From assembly GCA_910575565.1 (NCBI GenBank), contig CAJTFL010000007.1, positions 146,803-210,802 of the forward strand: a stretch of DNA of 64,000 nucleotides, written 5' to 3'. The stretch's first letter is position 1; every line of letters starts with the position of its first letter. Both the position numbers and the translations under genes were made by a program. The notes beneath the pieces were generated by a model. That model did not search any database and was not told the DNA's origin. It saw only the letters and a program-made list of their open reading frames with translations. Positions 46,972 through 55,353 of this stretch are shown here, piece by piece. The DNA is from Lachnospiraceae bacterium. Lineage in GTDB: Bacteria > Bacillota > Clostridia > Lachnospirales > Lachnospiraceae.

Positions 46972-47095
46972 TGATCCCCATGGGGTGCTGTGGTCCAGTG
47001 GACCACGCTTAGCACCGACCGAAGCAGAGCGGAGACCTTGAACCCAATACCTCCGGCTTGAAAGGCCGGTGTCCTGACCTTTAGACCAGGGGACC
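46972..47095 (-). tRNA. tRNA-Glu(UUC) with 53-bp element in the T-loop
   Basis: 124 nt. Acceptor GGTCCCC pairs with GGGGATC (one G-U), discriminator A. Anticodon arm CCGGC-CTTTCAA-GCCGG reads UUC, Glu. The T-arm begins TTGGG-TTCAA, is followed by the element and closes with CCCAT (one mismatch), giving a 58-nt T-loop. Confidence 0.87.
46985..47037 (-). repeat. 53-bp structured element, copy in tRNA-Glu(UUC)
   Basis: Minus strand: GGTCTCCGCTCTGCTTCGG, outer stem GTGCT/AGCAC, 4-nt bulge AAGC, inner stem GTGGTCC/GGACCAC, loop ACT. Same size and position as in tRNA-Glu(CUC) and tRNA-Lys. Confidence 0.9.
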
Positions 47096-47146
47096 TTACT
47101 GCAGGCATTTTCAGCCTGCTAATCAATCATTCTTTTTCTTTTCTAT

Positions 47147-47401
47147 TCATGCGCCAATCTGCATCTGAGCCGCTGCATCTATGACCAGAATATCATCCAG
47201 GCGTACCTGAAGAACTGCAGCCAACACTACCAGATTATCTATGGTGGGCAGAGCTACGCCCTGCTGCCACTTGTATATGGCCTGCGGTGTGGCAAAACCA
47301 AAAATATCCTGCAAATCCTTTACGGACAATCCTGCCTGCTTCCGCAGTCTGTTGATATTCTGTCCTGTTCCTGTCATATCTATGGTTGGCAGATTCACCA
47401 T
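47147..47401 (-). CDS. XRE-family helix-turn-helix regulator inside the tRNA array
   Basis: 84 aa from ATG 47401, which has AGGAGG 8 nt upstream; a GTG three codons earlier would overlap that site. The HTH reads INRLRKQAGLSVKDLQDIFG followed by ATPQAIYKWQQGVALPTIDNLVVLAAVLQV, a complete Xre/Cro domain with almost nothing else. It is most like small regulators of mobile elements. It lies between tRNA-Lys and tRNA-Glu(UUC) on the same strand and may be cotranscribed with them. Confidence 0.88.
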   Translation of the reverse strand: MVNLPTIDMTGTGQNINRLRKQAGLSVKDLQDIFGFATPQAIYKWQQGVALPTIDNLVVLAAVLQVRLDDILVIDAAAQMQIGA

Positions 47402-47444
47402 GTCTTTCACCTCCTGTTATCAAAATTCAATACCCAGGCGGTCA

Positions 47445-47568
47445 TACTCCATATGGGGTGCTGTGGTCCAGTGGACCACGTCCAGCACGGACCGGAACGA
47501 AGTGTAGACCTCGGACCCATGGCCACTCGATTAAAAGTCGAGTGCTCTTCCATCTGAGCTAATGGAGC
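47445..47568 (-). tRNA. tRNA-Lys(UUU) with 53-bp element in the T-loop
   Basis: 124 nt. Acceptor GCTCCAT pairs with ATGGAGT (one G-U), discriminator A; D-stem GCTC/GAGC; anticodon arm CTCGA-CTTTTAA-TCGAG reads UUU, Lys. T-stem ATGGG/CCCAT is perfect and encloses 58 nt. The T-loop starts TCCGA rather than TTCGA, so the normally invariant U55 is lost. It is the promoter-proximal tRNA of the array, 43 nt before the XRE gene. Confidence 0.88.
47458..47510 (-). repeat. 53-bp structured element, copy in tRNA-Lys
   Basis: Minus strand: GGTCTACACTTCGTTCCGG, outer stem GTGCT/AGCAC, 4-nt bulge GGAC, inner stem GTGGTCC/GGACCAC, loop ACT. The 5' half is the most diverged of the five copies. Confidence 0.9.
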
Positions 47569-47675
47569 ATAAAAATACCGCCAATCTTGTAAAGATTTTC
47601 TCATACAAGATAAGCGGTACATAAATCCATGTTCTATTCCTGTCAGGCATCCGTACAAAATCTGCCGTCCAGGTA

Positions 47676-47819
47676 TCACACAGTTTTTCGCCTTTTCCTT
47701 ACCTTACATGAGCGCATCTTAACCAGACTCTGTTCTTTTTCTTTACTGAACAGTGCCTCATAATGTTCGCTATGCAGATAATATGCGAAAGCCTTCGCAG
47801 CGAAATTAACTGTTGCCAT
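47676..47819 (-). CDS. Small basic protein, unknown
   Basis: 47 aa from ATG 47819, preceded by AAAGGA about 8 nt upstream. It reads ATVNFAAKAFAYYLHSEHYE and ends in a basic tail KVRKRRKTV. It lies 107 nt upstream of tRNA-Lys on the same strand. It might be a leader-like small protein or a DNA/RNA-binding peptide; I recognise no family. The 206 bp further upstream to 48025 show no gene. Confidence 0.5.
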   Translation of the reverse strand: MATVNFAAKAFAYYLHSEHYEALFSKEKEQSLVKMRSCKVRKRRKTV

Positions 47820-48025
47820 GATCTTTTCCTTTCTGGACTCATTCGGTCCGCTTTTTTCTTAACTGTAATCACTATAACACCAATTCACGAATTTGTCATT
47901 ATACCAATAATATAATTTGTGGTTAATCACTCTCTGACAAAAACTATCATATTAAAAGTCAAAAAATCCAAAACCACATTTTATAGGCGGTTTCGGATTT
48001 TTATAATCAAATGGTCACAATTCTG

Positions 48026-48907
48026 TTAAACCTTGGCAAATCCAAGCCACTGTTCTACGGTCTCTACAGTGACCTGACATGCCTTTGCAATATCCTGTAG
48101 AGAAATCCCCATTTCATGTAGTCTTTGAGCTGTTCCTATTTTGGCTTTTTCGAATGCTTCCTTTTCCCTACTTTCCACATAAGTCTTTAAAATATATTCC
48201 TCATTAAACAATGTCATCATAATATCCACAACCTCCTTTTCACGCCCTGACAGATACTCGCTCAGTACATTCTGATCCTTGCAGATACGAATCGTTTCCA
48301 GAACCGCTTCCCTGGTCCTTCCATGCAGTTTCACCTGTTCATTATATATCTTTGTAAAGGCTACATACTGATTTATGATATCTCCCTCTTTCCCATCATA
48401 GATCATTTTGACCTTTACATCAAGCACACTGTCATCCCCGCCAAAAAACTCCTTCGACAGATACAGATACTCCGGCCTCGTCTTTCTGTTTCCTGTGTAA
48501 ATGACGTACATTTCCGGTTTTGGAAGCTCCAGTTTTTTACTCCCATACACATTCTGTTTTGTGCTCTCAAAATACTCCTGATAAGTCTGGGCAAGATATA
48601 ACAGACAGCGTACCACGATATTGATGCTCCAGCTCGATTGCTGCTCTACCAGAATGACGATCTTTTCCCCAATCTGAAAACCCACATCATTATAATACTG
48701 GTCCAGCAGTACATTTGTGATCGTCACATTTTTGATGCTGTCCTCCGTTGCCTCATGGTCTTCCGGATGCAGTGCCTGATATAGCTGCAGAAGATATTTC
48801 GGCTCCCGAAAGAGTGAAGTGAACACGCTGTCCTTTGCGGTATATTTTGCCACCTGTTCCGGCCTCTTTTCAGCATCAGATGATATAGTTTTTACTTCCT
48901 GATCCAT
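48026..48907 (-). CDS. PD-(D/E)XK nuclease family putative transposase (Rpn-like)
   Basis: 293 aa. The N-terminal AKDSVFTSLFREPKYLLQLYQAL and the core VGFQIGEKIVILVEQQSS (Asp in the preceding strand and E-x-Q) match the Rpn/PDDEXK_2 nuclease family. LYLAQTYQEYF, PEMYVIYTGN and VLDVKVKMIYDG follow in order. The C-terminal GISLQDIAKACQVTVETVEQWL is a small HTH. Family members are linked to recombination and, in some cases, phage defence; here it is alone, with its own AT-rich upstream region. Confidence 0.88.
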   Translation of the reverse strand: MDQEVKTISSDAEKRPEQVAKYTAKDSVFTSLFREPKYLLQLYQALHPEDHEATEDSIKNVTITNVLLDQYYNDVGFQIGEKIVILVEQQSSWSINIVVRCLLYLAQTYQEYFESTKQNVYGSKKLELPKPEMYVIYTGNRKTRPEYLYLSKEFFGGDDSVLDVKVKMIYDGKEGDIINQYVAFTKIYNEQVKLHGRTREAVLETIRICKDQNVLSEYLSGREKEVVDIMMTLFNEEYILKTYVESREKEAFEKAKIGTAQRLHEMGISLQDIAKACQVTVETVEQWLGFAKV

Positions 48908-49150
48908 TCTATGCAGACACCTCTATCCTATTGTTTCCATTTTTGTCTATCCTATTTGCAACGCAGTCTTTCTTATTTTCTATCTTACCATAAAAAAACG
49001 AAAATTACAATTTGCTTTCCTGCTGACAACAGCGGCAACAATCATTAGCATCTTCAAATTGGCACATCATCGGCACAACATTGGCACGGTTCTGCTCTTT
49101 CCCCGTAAAGGCATCCATGCTATACTTGGTACAGTCAAAAATATGTAAAG

Positions 49151-49183
49151 CAGCCGTTTTCCATTCCGGGAGACGGCTGTTTT
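49151..49183 (+). terminator. Terminator-like hairpin in a gene-poor gap
   Basis: CAGCCGT (49151-49157) pairs with ACGGCTG (49173-49179), followed by TTTT. It is the only clear structure in the gap 48908-49232, where I see no gene. Confidence 0.55.
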
Positions 49184-49232
49184 CGTCAGAAAGGCGGTGG
49201 TTTTACTATTGTTGGAAACAATTCCCAGCACA

Positions 49233-49721
49233 ATGTCCAAAGCAGCCGGCAGGGCATCCCCCCACAAGGGCAGGACCGGCAGGAACCCGGCGGCCATACT
49301 GAAAAGCGAGAATGGAGATGTAAACTATTTCAGTACAGTGGTATTTATCTTTATCGCGGTGCTCCTGCTGGCATTCATCCTGGACCTGTTCAGCATCATC
49401 TCCACCAAGCAGGAGCTGGACCACTGTGCAGACCAGATGGTGAAACAGATCCAGCTCTCAGGAGGCATTAACGGAGAGACAGACCAGCTTTTTCACTTCC
49501 TCTGTTCCCAGATCGAAGGGGCCGAGAACATCTCCTACTCCATTGACGCCTCCTATAAGTCGCCTACCCCGTCCGGCATGAGCCGGGCCATCCAGCTTGG
49601 CACCTCCTTCTACATCACCATCACGGGCAGGGCAAAACTGGGAGGCTTCTGGAACTTCAACCTGGTGAACATCACGGTTGTCTCCAGGGGTGCAGGCGTC
49701 AGTGAGCATTACTGGAAGTGA
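49233..49721 (+). CDS. DUF4320 (TadE-like) conjugative-element protein
   Basis: 162 aa from ATG 49233; no good ribosome-binding site is visible and the true start may be lost. After GRNPAAILKSENGDVNYF comes one transmembrane helix (STVVFIFIAVLLLAFILDLFSII) and an extracytoplasmic domain (KQELDHCADQMVKQIQLSGG). The family is part of the pilus-like/secretion gene set of Lachnospiraceae integrative conjugative elements. Here it is an isolated relic with only a fragment of the next gene following. Confidence 0.8.
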   Translation: MSKAAGRASPHKGRTGRNPAAILKSENGDVNYFSTVVFIFIAVLLLAFILDLFSIISTKQELDHCADQMVKQIQLSGGINGETDQLFHFLCSQIEGAENISYSIDASYKSPTPSGMSRAIQLGTSFYITITGRAKLGGFWNFNLVNITVVSRGAGVSEHYWK

Positions 49722-50064
49722 GGTGGCGTATGAAGAATCCGTGCCAACGTATGAAAGGCAATGCAGGCAGAAATCCCCTCCGGAATGACCGTGGGGATAT
49801 TTCTATCTTTACCTGTTTCCAGCCTGCTTCGTAAAACACTGTGCAGAATGTGATGGAAACAAGGATTATCAGCATGACCTTGATTCCCATTAAATCAAAA
49901 TGTCCTCCTAATAGCGCCACTACCATGTCAGCAAAATACAAAACAACATATCTGCACTTTCCCAGCCGCCCCACATCCGTTTTCTTTAAAAAGGTATCAA
50001 AGAAATATACGCTCCACCATGCCTCTATCGCCATGATACAGAATGAAAGTACCCACAATGCCAT
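49699..50064 (-). pseudogene. Histidine kinase gene (AgrC-like), 3'-truncated
   Basis: From ATG 50064 the frame encodes three hydrophobic segments (ALWVLSFCIMAIEAWWSVYFF, YVVLYFADMVVALLGG, IKVMLIILVSITFCTVFY) as in the membrane sensor half of AgrC/LytS-type kinases. The kinase core is absent: at about 49815 the sequence passes into the conjugative-element fragment and ends in unrelated codons. Its start lies 2 nt beyond the response-regulator stop. Confidence 0.75.
49730..49834 (+). pseudogene. 5' fragment of the next conjugative-element gene
   Basis: The ATG at 49730 with GAGGTGG upstream starts a frame with GRNPLRNDRGDISIFT, the typical N-terminus of the companion TadE/pilus protein, but it ends after 34 codons. 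The conjugative sequence breaks off near 49815 where it is fused to the 3'-truncated histidine kinase gene on the other strand. Confidence 0.65.
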
Positions 50065-50066
50065 GA

Positions 50067-50750
50067 TCACTCCGCCCCCTTAAACAATGTATACTGCCGC
50101 TTCACTTCCGGGTATCTGGACTTCGGCACTGATATCTCCTTCCCGGTGGTCAGAACCATGACATAGCTGCTGAGTTTCCCGATGTACCTCATGTTGATAA
50201 GGAAACTCTGGTGTATCCGCACGAAGCCCATCCCCGCCAGTTACGCCTCCAGCTCATCCATCTTCTTGTAGATGCTGTATGTTTCCCCCGCCGTGTAGAA
50301 CACGTTCTTGTGCCTGCTCGTCTCAATATAGATGATGTCATCCACCCGCAGGCGCACGGTTCCCTCCACGAAGCCGAACTCCACCACCCGCTCCTCCCTT
50401 AGGATGTCATCCAGGCACTCCGGCAGAGTCTGTTCCAGGTCATCCTTTAAGAGGAACCGGCTGGCCTTCACCTTGTACCCGTCCAGCGCATAGTTCACAT
50501 AGGCGGTCACCAGCACGATATGTACCTTCGGGCATTCCGCCTTGATCCTCCCCGCCGCCTCCAGCCCATCCATACCCTCCATGTTGATGTCAAGGAACAC
50601 AATGCCGCATTCCCGCACATACCCCATATCCGCATAAAGCTCCTCGCCGGAACCGTATTCCCTTATTTCAAAATCATGCCCGCAGGCTTCCAGCAGCGCC
50701 CGCAGCGCACCCCTGTCCTCCCTGCTGTCATCACAGACCGCTATCTTCAT
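50067..50750 (-). pseudogene. LytTR response regulator (AgrA-like), nonsense mutation
   Basis: The receiver domain is intact: acidic pair DDSRED, phospho-Asp in IVFLDINMEG, and Lys in VKASRFLLKDD. The LytTR DNA-binding domain starts EFGFVEGTVRLRVDDIIYIE, but a TAA at 50241-50243 interrupts it after KKMDELEA. The same frame continues sensibly (GFVRIHQSFLINMRYIGKLS, then KEISVPKSRYPEVKR) to the true stop at 50067-50069. The regulator is therefore probably dead, matching the truncated kinase beside it. Confidence 0.85.
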
Positions 50751-50969
50751 CGCATTTCCCTCAATTCTGTGTTTATTTCCACCATAAATTATATCGGATT
50801 ATGGGGTATCCTATCAAATCCTATTGCACGAAACTCCCATAAATTGCACGAAATGACTATAAGCGTACAGCCGATACTGGTCGTGTAAGCATATTACCTC
50901 TTATTTCCCCGCTTTCCAAGCAATTTCCCTTATCAGGCCGCCCGCCCGGCCTGCCTGCGGAAACGGCAG

Positions 50970-51008
50970 ACCGCCGCATATGGCGGATGATGGCCATAGT
51001 GCGGCGGT
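50970..51008 (+). terminator. Long hairpin in the gap before the C39-like peptidase gene
   Basis: ACCGCCGCA (50970-50978) pairs with TGCGGCGGT (51000-51008) and TATGGC with GCCATA inside it, followed on the plus strand by TTGTCTTTT. It lies just beyond the stop of the peptidase gene at 51035 and could terminate in either direction. Nothing else is seen in 50751-51034. Confidence 0.6.
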
Positions 51009-51034
51009 TTGTCTTTTGTAGGGTTCCTTTCTTA

Positions 51035-52024
51035 CTATTTCTCTTTGTCATATACCCATATACTTTTAATCTGATTTTCAATCTCGCTGAATGTCCATCT
51101 CCTGCCGCTCCTTGCTACGCAGTTAGGATCGTTTATCATAAATCCCTCATTATCATACCCATATACGACAATATAATGACCAGATATTGTGAAATCCCCT
51201 TTCCCCATAGCACATATGATAATTCCGCCATTATCAAGTACTGCCCTCATATTATTTGCAGTGGAGCTTACGGATAAGACTTTAATGCCATACAGCTTTG
51301 GTACATCCTCCATCAAAGCCCATGATGTACCAGTTCCCTCTACATAATATCCATTTTCCGCACTGTAGGCGGCGATACTGTCCGGGGTATGTGTTTCATC
51401 CCTGGTCAGATAGAACAATACCATAGACAAACACGTTGGACCGCAGCCTGCCAGCCCAATGCAGCTACCCCCATAGGACTCATACCCCCAGCGCCTGTCC
51501 CATTGGAGGAACAGTGGAAATTCCTGCTCTCTTTCGGATGCAGTAATTCCCCCTGTCACTCTGTTCCGGTCAGGATATCCGGAAACAAAATCCGCCATTT
51601 CCGGATTATTTGCCAACGCTGCAAGCAGCTCCCCCGGATACTGGGAATGATTTTGATAAATCCCTTCTATCAGGGAGCTTGCCTGCCCCAGCTCACCCAG
51701 CCGCTGCAGGACTTCCGCTTCCGTGCGTTCTATAGGCTTGCCAACTTCCCATGTATCAATGCTGCCAATATAATCTACATCATTCAGTTTATCTGGTGGC
51801 TGCGCATCTGCGCTGGTCTGTACCCTCCCATATTGCTGTATCTCCAGCCGCTCCAATTCCATCTGCATTTCTTCCAGACGGGCATAGATATTTCTGATAC
51901 AGAACACAATCACAACCAAAACCGCCACTCTGACTAATAATGATTTCCACCTTATCTGTTGTTTTTTTCTTCTGCTCTCCATCTGCTGCCTGTTCATCCT
52001 GACATTTCTGCCACTTGCTACCAT
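51035..52024 (-). CDS. Membrane-anchored C39-like cysteine peptidase
   Basis: 329 aa from ATG 52024, which has TGAGGA 6 nt upstream. After a basic N-terminus, one transmembrane helix (LLVRVAVLVVIVFCIRNIYA, about residues 32-52) anchors the protein, followed by a helical linker. The catalytic domain is of the C39_2 type: Cys in GCGPTCLSMVLF (about 207), His in FTISGHYIVVYGYD and the following NDPN. It lies outside the membrane. It is the last gene of the five-gene minus operon (21 nt after the ABC ATPase), suggesting it processes or trims a substrate of that transporter. Confidence 0.85.
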   Translation of the reverse strand: MVASGRNVRMNRQQMESRRKKQQIRWKSLLVRVAVLVVIVFCIRNIYARLEEMQMELERLEIQQYGRVQTSADAQPPDKLNDVDYIGSIDTWEVGKPIERTEAEVLQRLGELGQASSLIEGIYQNHSQYPGELLAALANNPEMADFVSGYPDRNRVTGGITASEREQEFPLFLQWDRRWGYESYGGSCIGLAGCGPTCLSMVLFYLTRDETHTPDSIAAYSAENGYYVEGTGTSWALMEDVPKLYGIKVLSVSSTANNMRAVLDNGGIIICAMGKGDFTISGHYIVVYGYDNEGFMINDPNCVARSGRRWTFSEIENQIKSIWVYDKEK

Positions 52025-52045
52025 CCATGTTCCTCACAATCGTAT

Positions 52046-52693
52046 CTAATTTTCTCCGCTGTCTGTGTCGTCTGCGATTTTCCCTTTCTTTAACCGCAGG
52101 ACGATATCCGCCTGCTCTGCCAGTTCCCTGCTGTGAGTAACTACAACCACACATTTTTCCTGTTCATGAGCCAGTTTCTGAAAAATAGATATAATCTCAT
52201 TCGCAGTATCCTCGTCCAAATTTCCTGTCGGTTCATCCGCTAACAGGATGGGCGCCTTGCTTGCCAATGCCCTTGCAATGGCTACCCTCTGCTGTTGGCC
52301 TCCGGACAACTGCATCACATTTCTTTTCCGCTGTGCTTCATCAATTCCCATCTGCGCCAGCAATTCTTCCGCATCGGCTTTCCCACCTAACTTTACATTT
52401 TCAACCGGCGTTAAATAGTCGATCAGATTATAATTTTGAAAGACCAGTGAAACATGATCCTTTCGATGTGCATTTAATCCCCTTTGCAGAATATCCTCTC
52501 CTGCAACGCAGACAGTCCCCTCAACCGGCACATCCAGCCCCGCCAGCAAAGATAAAAGCGTTGTTTTTCCTGAACCGCTGGAACCTAAAATGGCATACAT
52601 AACACCCTTCTTAAATTGGTAAGTTACATGATTCAGAATCGCCTTATCTTTCTGTGATTTATAATAATATGAAACATCCTTTAACTCTAACAT
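52046..52693 (-). CDS. ABC transporter ATPase, MacB/LolD type
   Basis: 215 aa. Walker A GSSGSGKTTLL, Q-loop FQNYNLIDYLT, signature LSGGQQQRVAIARA, Walker B ILLADEPTGNLD and His switch VVVTHS are all intact. The short length and ADEPTGNLD motif fit the ATPases that drive FtsX-type mechanotransmitting permeases. It lies 10 nt after the larger permease and powers the two FtsX-like subunits. Confidence 0.95.
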   Translation of the reverse strand: MLELKDVSYYYKSQKDKAILNHVTYQFKKGVMYAILGSSGSGKTTLLSLLAGLDVPVEGTVCVAGEDILQRGLNAHRKDHVSLVFQNYNLIDYLTPVENVKLGGKADAEELLAQMGIDEAQRKRNVMQLSGGQQQRVAIARALASKAPILLADEPTGNLDEDTANEIISIFQKLAHEQEKCVVVVTHSRELAEQADIVLRLKKGKIADDTDSGEN

Positions 52694-52703
52694 ACAGCCT
52701 CCT

Positions 52704-54143
52704 TTAGCCCATCTTGCTTAAAATTTCTTTTGGTTTCTGTATTACCACAAATATGCAGGATGATGAAACCGCAGCCAAAATCACACCCAATACAGAACAG
52801 GCAGACAGCAGGACTATTTTTCCTGTCACTTCAGTTTTAACACCCATTACCTTTGTTTCATATTCTGCCACTCCTGCACCTCCTGTCATGCCTTCTTCCG
52901 CTTTCCTCTGTTCCTCCTGTTGCTGAACTTGATAACCCACCAGATAATCTGCAACACTTTTAGATAATGAAGGTGCACATACAGTTGCCAGCGTAAAAGA
53001 AACACATCCTATCAGGATTCCTTCCAGTATCATCTGTGCTATAATGGCAGCCTTGCCTTTCCCGATTGCCAAAAATATACCTATTTCATGCACCCTGCCT
53101 TTCAGCCAGAACAGGAATACAAGAAAAATAATAACTGCGCCCGAAACGGCAACTAAGATCAGTATTATGGTACTCATTTCATCCAGGTCTCCGAAATTCG
53201 CTGCCATCGTATCGCTCATCCCGGCATTGTCAAGGAAATCATAGCGTTTCCAGTCAATGTCAGCTTTCCTGATCCTCTCCTTTACCGTTTCATACTCATC
53301 TACATTCTCTACCCAGAATGTCGCATATTGATATAGCGGATCTCCCTCGCATCCTTGCGGCTTTTCCGGGAAACGCAGGTCTGTCATGATGATGTTCTCA
53401 CTCCGGTAGCTGTCCCCGTACATGATGGGTGTAATCTTATGGATTGTATCATAAATCCCGACAATCTCCGCACTGTAAACCTTAGATGTTTCACGCTCTT
53501 TCCGGTCATTAAATTCCAGTTTATCCCCAACCGTTAATCCATTTAATTCTGCCAGTTCCCTTGATATGACGCATACATCTTTATCCTCTGCTGTGATCAT
53601 ACGTCCCTCATTTACTTCTATATTCCCATTCTGCACATCGAAATCCAGCCGCATTTCCATATTTCCCCGCAATGACACACCCAACAGGTCTGAATGCTGG
53701 TCTACATCCGGGTCTTCAATCCGTACAAAATTTACAGGATTGACCACTATGTTCGCCGTGGTGACATTATATTCCGCAATCCCTTCCTGCCCTGCAAGCG
53801 TTTCAATATCCTCCATCTGCAGGGTTTCAAAAGAGTTATCATGCCATATCATCCAATCCCCTGATTCAAGCTGCTCTATATGCGATCCATCCACGCTCCC
53901 GTTCTGCCCGCCTAATTTTTCTATTGCCTCTGCCGTCCTGTCACGCCTGTCCGCTTCATTTTCTTCCATCCTGAAAGATGCCCCAAGCGCCTGTTTACCT
54001 TCCGTCTGCGTCTGTACATTTGCGGATTTGCACGCCCACCCGGCATAGATAAAGCAGGCTGTTACAAAAACAATGCTTAAAAGCAGAATTGTCTTTGCCC
54101 GTTTCCGAACCAGACAGCGTATACTTAACTCTAAGATGTTCAT
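52704..54143 (-). CDS. FtsX-like ABC permease (larger)
   Basis: 479 aa. One N-terminal helix (LLLSIVFVTACFIYAGWA), a large extracytoplasmic domain of about 300 residues, then three C-terminal helices (STIILILVAVSGAVIIFLVFL, MILEGILIGCVSFTLATV, VLLSACSVLGVILAAVSSSC): the MacB/FtsX topology. GKGKAAIIAQMILEG is the conserved cytoplasmic coupling segment. It pairs with the neighbouring permease 1 nt upstream. Confidence 0.92.
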   Translation of the reverse strand: MNILELSIRCLVRKRAKTILLLSIVFVTACFIYAGWACKSANVQTQTEGKQALGASFRMEENEADRRDRTAEAIEKLGGQNGSVDGSHIEQLESGDWMIWHDNSFETLQMEDIETLAGQEGIAEYNVTTANIVVNPVNFVRIEDPDVDQHSDLLGVSLRGNMEMRLDFDVQNGNIEVNEGRMITAEDKDVCVISRELAELNGLTVGDKLEFNDRKERETSKVYSAEIVGIYDTIHKITPIMYGDSYRSENIIMTDLRFPEKPQGCEGDPLYQYATFWVENVDEYETVKERIRKADIDWKRYDFLDNAGMSDTMAANFGDLDEMSTIILILVAVSGAVIIFLVFLFWLKGRVHEIGIFLAIGKGKAAIIAQMILEGILIGCVSFTLATVCAPSLSKSVADYLVGYQVQQQEEQRKAEEGMTGGAGVAEYETKVMGVKTEVTGKIVLLSACSVLGVILAAVSSSCIFVVIQKPKEILSKMG

Positions 54144-54144
54144 G

Positions 54145-55344
54145 TTATCCCTCCATTTCTGACAAGGTTTCTTTCACAGGCTTTTTCATATATGGAAAAA
54201 TAGCTATCCCAGTCAATATTACAACACCAGCCAGTCCGATACATAAAACTCCTAACTGCCAGCTAAATGATAATTCCAACGCCATGCTGTTCCCCTGCAT
54301 GATAGCAAGACTATTACTGAGCTGCGGCAGTAAGAGCTTTGTTGCAATTCCTGCTCCCGCGAATGCGATAAAATACAATATCATCTCTTCCAAAATCATT
54401 TGAGATAATATATTTTCCTTTGATATGCCCAGACTGATCAGAACAGCAATCTCCGTTTTCCGGCTGCGCATCCACATGGCAAGCAAAAGACCTGTTATCA
54501 AACTGCCGGAAGTTACCGTCAGGGCGAAAATCAAAAACGTAATTCTGCCTGTCTGTCCGATCATCATTTTTAATTTTTGGAATGTATTATCTGTTATCCC
54601 AATCGCAGCCCTGTCCTGATACATTCTTTCCAGCACTTCCTTTGTATCCGTGAGCTGCTCAGGATCATTTACATACACTGCCACATTTAAAAAGCAAGTC
54701 CTGCCGGACAGCCTGTTCACAAAATCTGCCGTTCCATAAATCTGGTTTTCAATGCGGTTCACTGTCCGCACATTTTCGGTCTGGCTCCGTTCCATCCCCG
54801 ACAGGAACAATCCGGCAACGACCGCTTCCTGCTCCCTTCCATCCACCGTTTCAAACACAATTTTATCGCCTAACTGAATTCCATTATCTTCTGCCAGAAA
54901 CTGATTCACTACAATATCTTCACTTCCCTGTGGATAATTCCCCTCTGTAATCCGATAAACTTTATCCGCAAATGGGCTGTCTTTCTCCAGTTCATCGTAC
55001 CCGTGAACGGTAAATGTATTTTCAGAACCTTCACTGCCTGCAACCGGGATACAGGTTGTAGAACCAACCTGCATCTCCGATATCCGGTTGAGCCAGTTTA
55101 CATTGAGTTCCTCTTCAATTGCCTGCATATCTGTTTCTTCAAAAGGGTGATCCGCCTCCATGCTCTCCAATATTATTTTGCTCTCTGCATTCTTCCGAAG
55201 TTCTTCTGCCAGCCCTAAAGATACTTTCCGTATTCCCAATGTGCCTAAAACCATGCTGTTAATGACCAGAAACAGCAACAGCAATAATACAGACTTCATC
55301 TTTTTTCTCCGGATATAGCAGAGCGCTCTTTCCAAACAACCCAT
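54145..55344 (-). CDS. FtsX-like ABC permease (smaller)
   Basis: 399 aa with the same 1+3 helix topology: MKSVLLLLLFLVINSMVLGTL at the N-terminus, an extracytoplasmic domain, and three C-terminal helices, with GISKENILSQMILEEMILYF as the coupling region. It is the heterologous partner of the larger permease. The gene starts 9 nt after the lipoprotein gene and ends 1 nt before the next, showing tight operon packing. Confidence 0.92.
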   Translation of the reverse strand: MGCLERALCYIRRKKMKSVLLLLLFLVINSMVLGTLGIRKVSLGLAEELRKNAESKIILESMEADHPFEETDMQAIEEELNVNWLNRISEMQVGSTTCIPVAGSEGSENTFTVHGYDELEKDSPFADKVYRITEGNYPQGSEDIVVNQFLAEDNGIQLGDKIVFETVDGREQEAVVAGLFLSGMERSQTENVRTVNRIENQIYGTADFVNRLSGRTCFLNVAVYVNDPEQLTDTKEVLERMYQDRAAIGITDNTFQKLKMMIGQTGRITFLIFALTVTSGSLITGLLLAMWMRSRKTEIAVLISLGISKENILSQMILEEMILYFIAFAGAGIATKLLLPQLSNSLAIMQGNSMALELSFSWQLGVLCIGLAGVVILTGIAIFPYMKKPVKETLSEMEG

Positions 55345-55353
55345 CCTGACCTC

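Noticed and set aside
46301..47679. Several 70-144 aa ORFs across the tRNA array
   Set aside because: They overlap clear tRNA structure and the 53-bp elements and have no ribosome-binding sites or family resemblance.
50857..51081. 74-aa minus-strand ORF in the gap after the C39-like gene
   Set aside because: It covers the long hairpin at 50970-51008 and overlaps the end of the peptidase gene out of frame.
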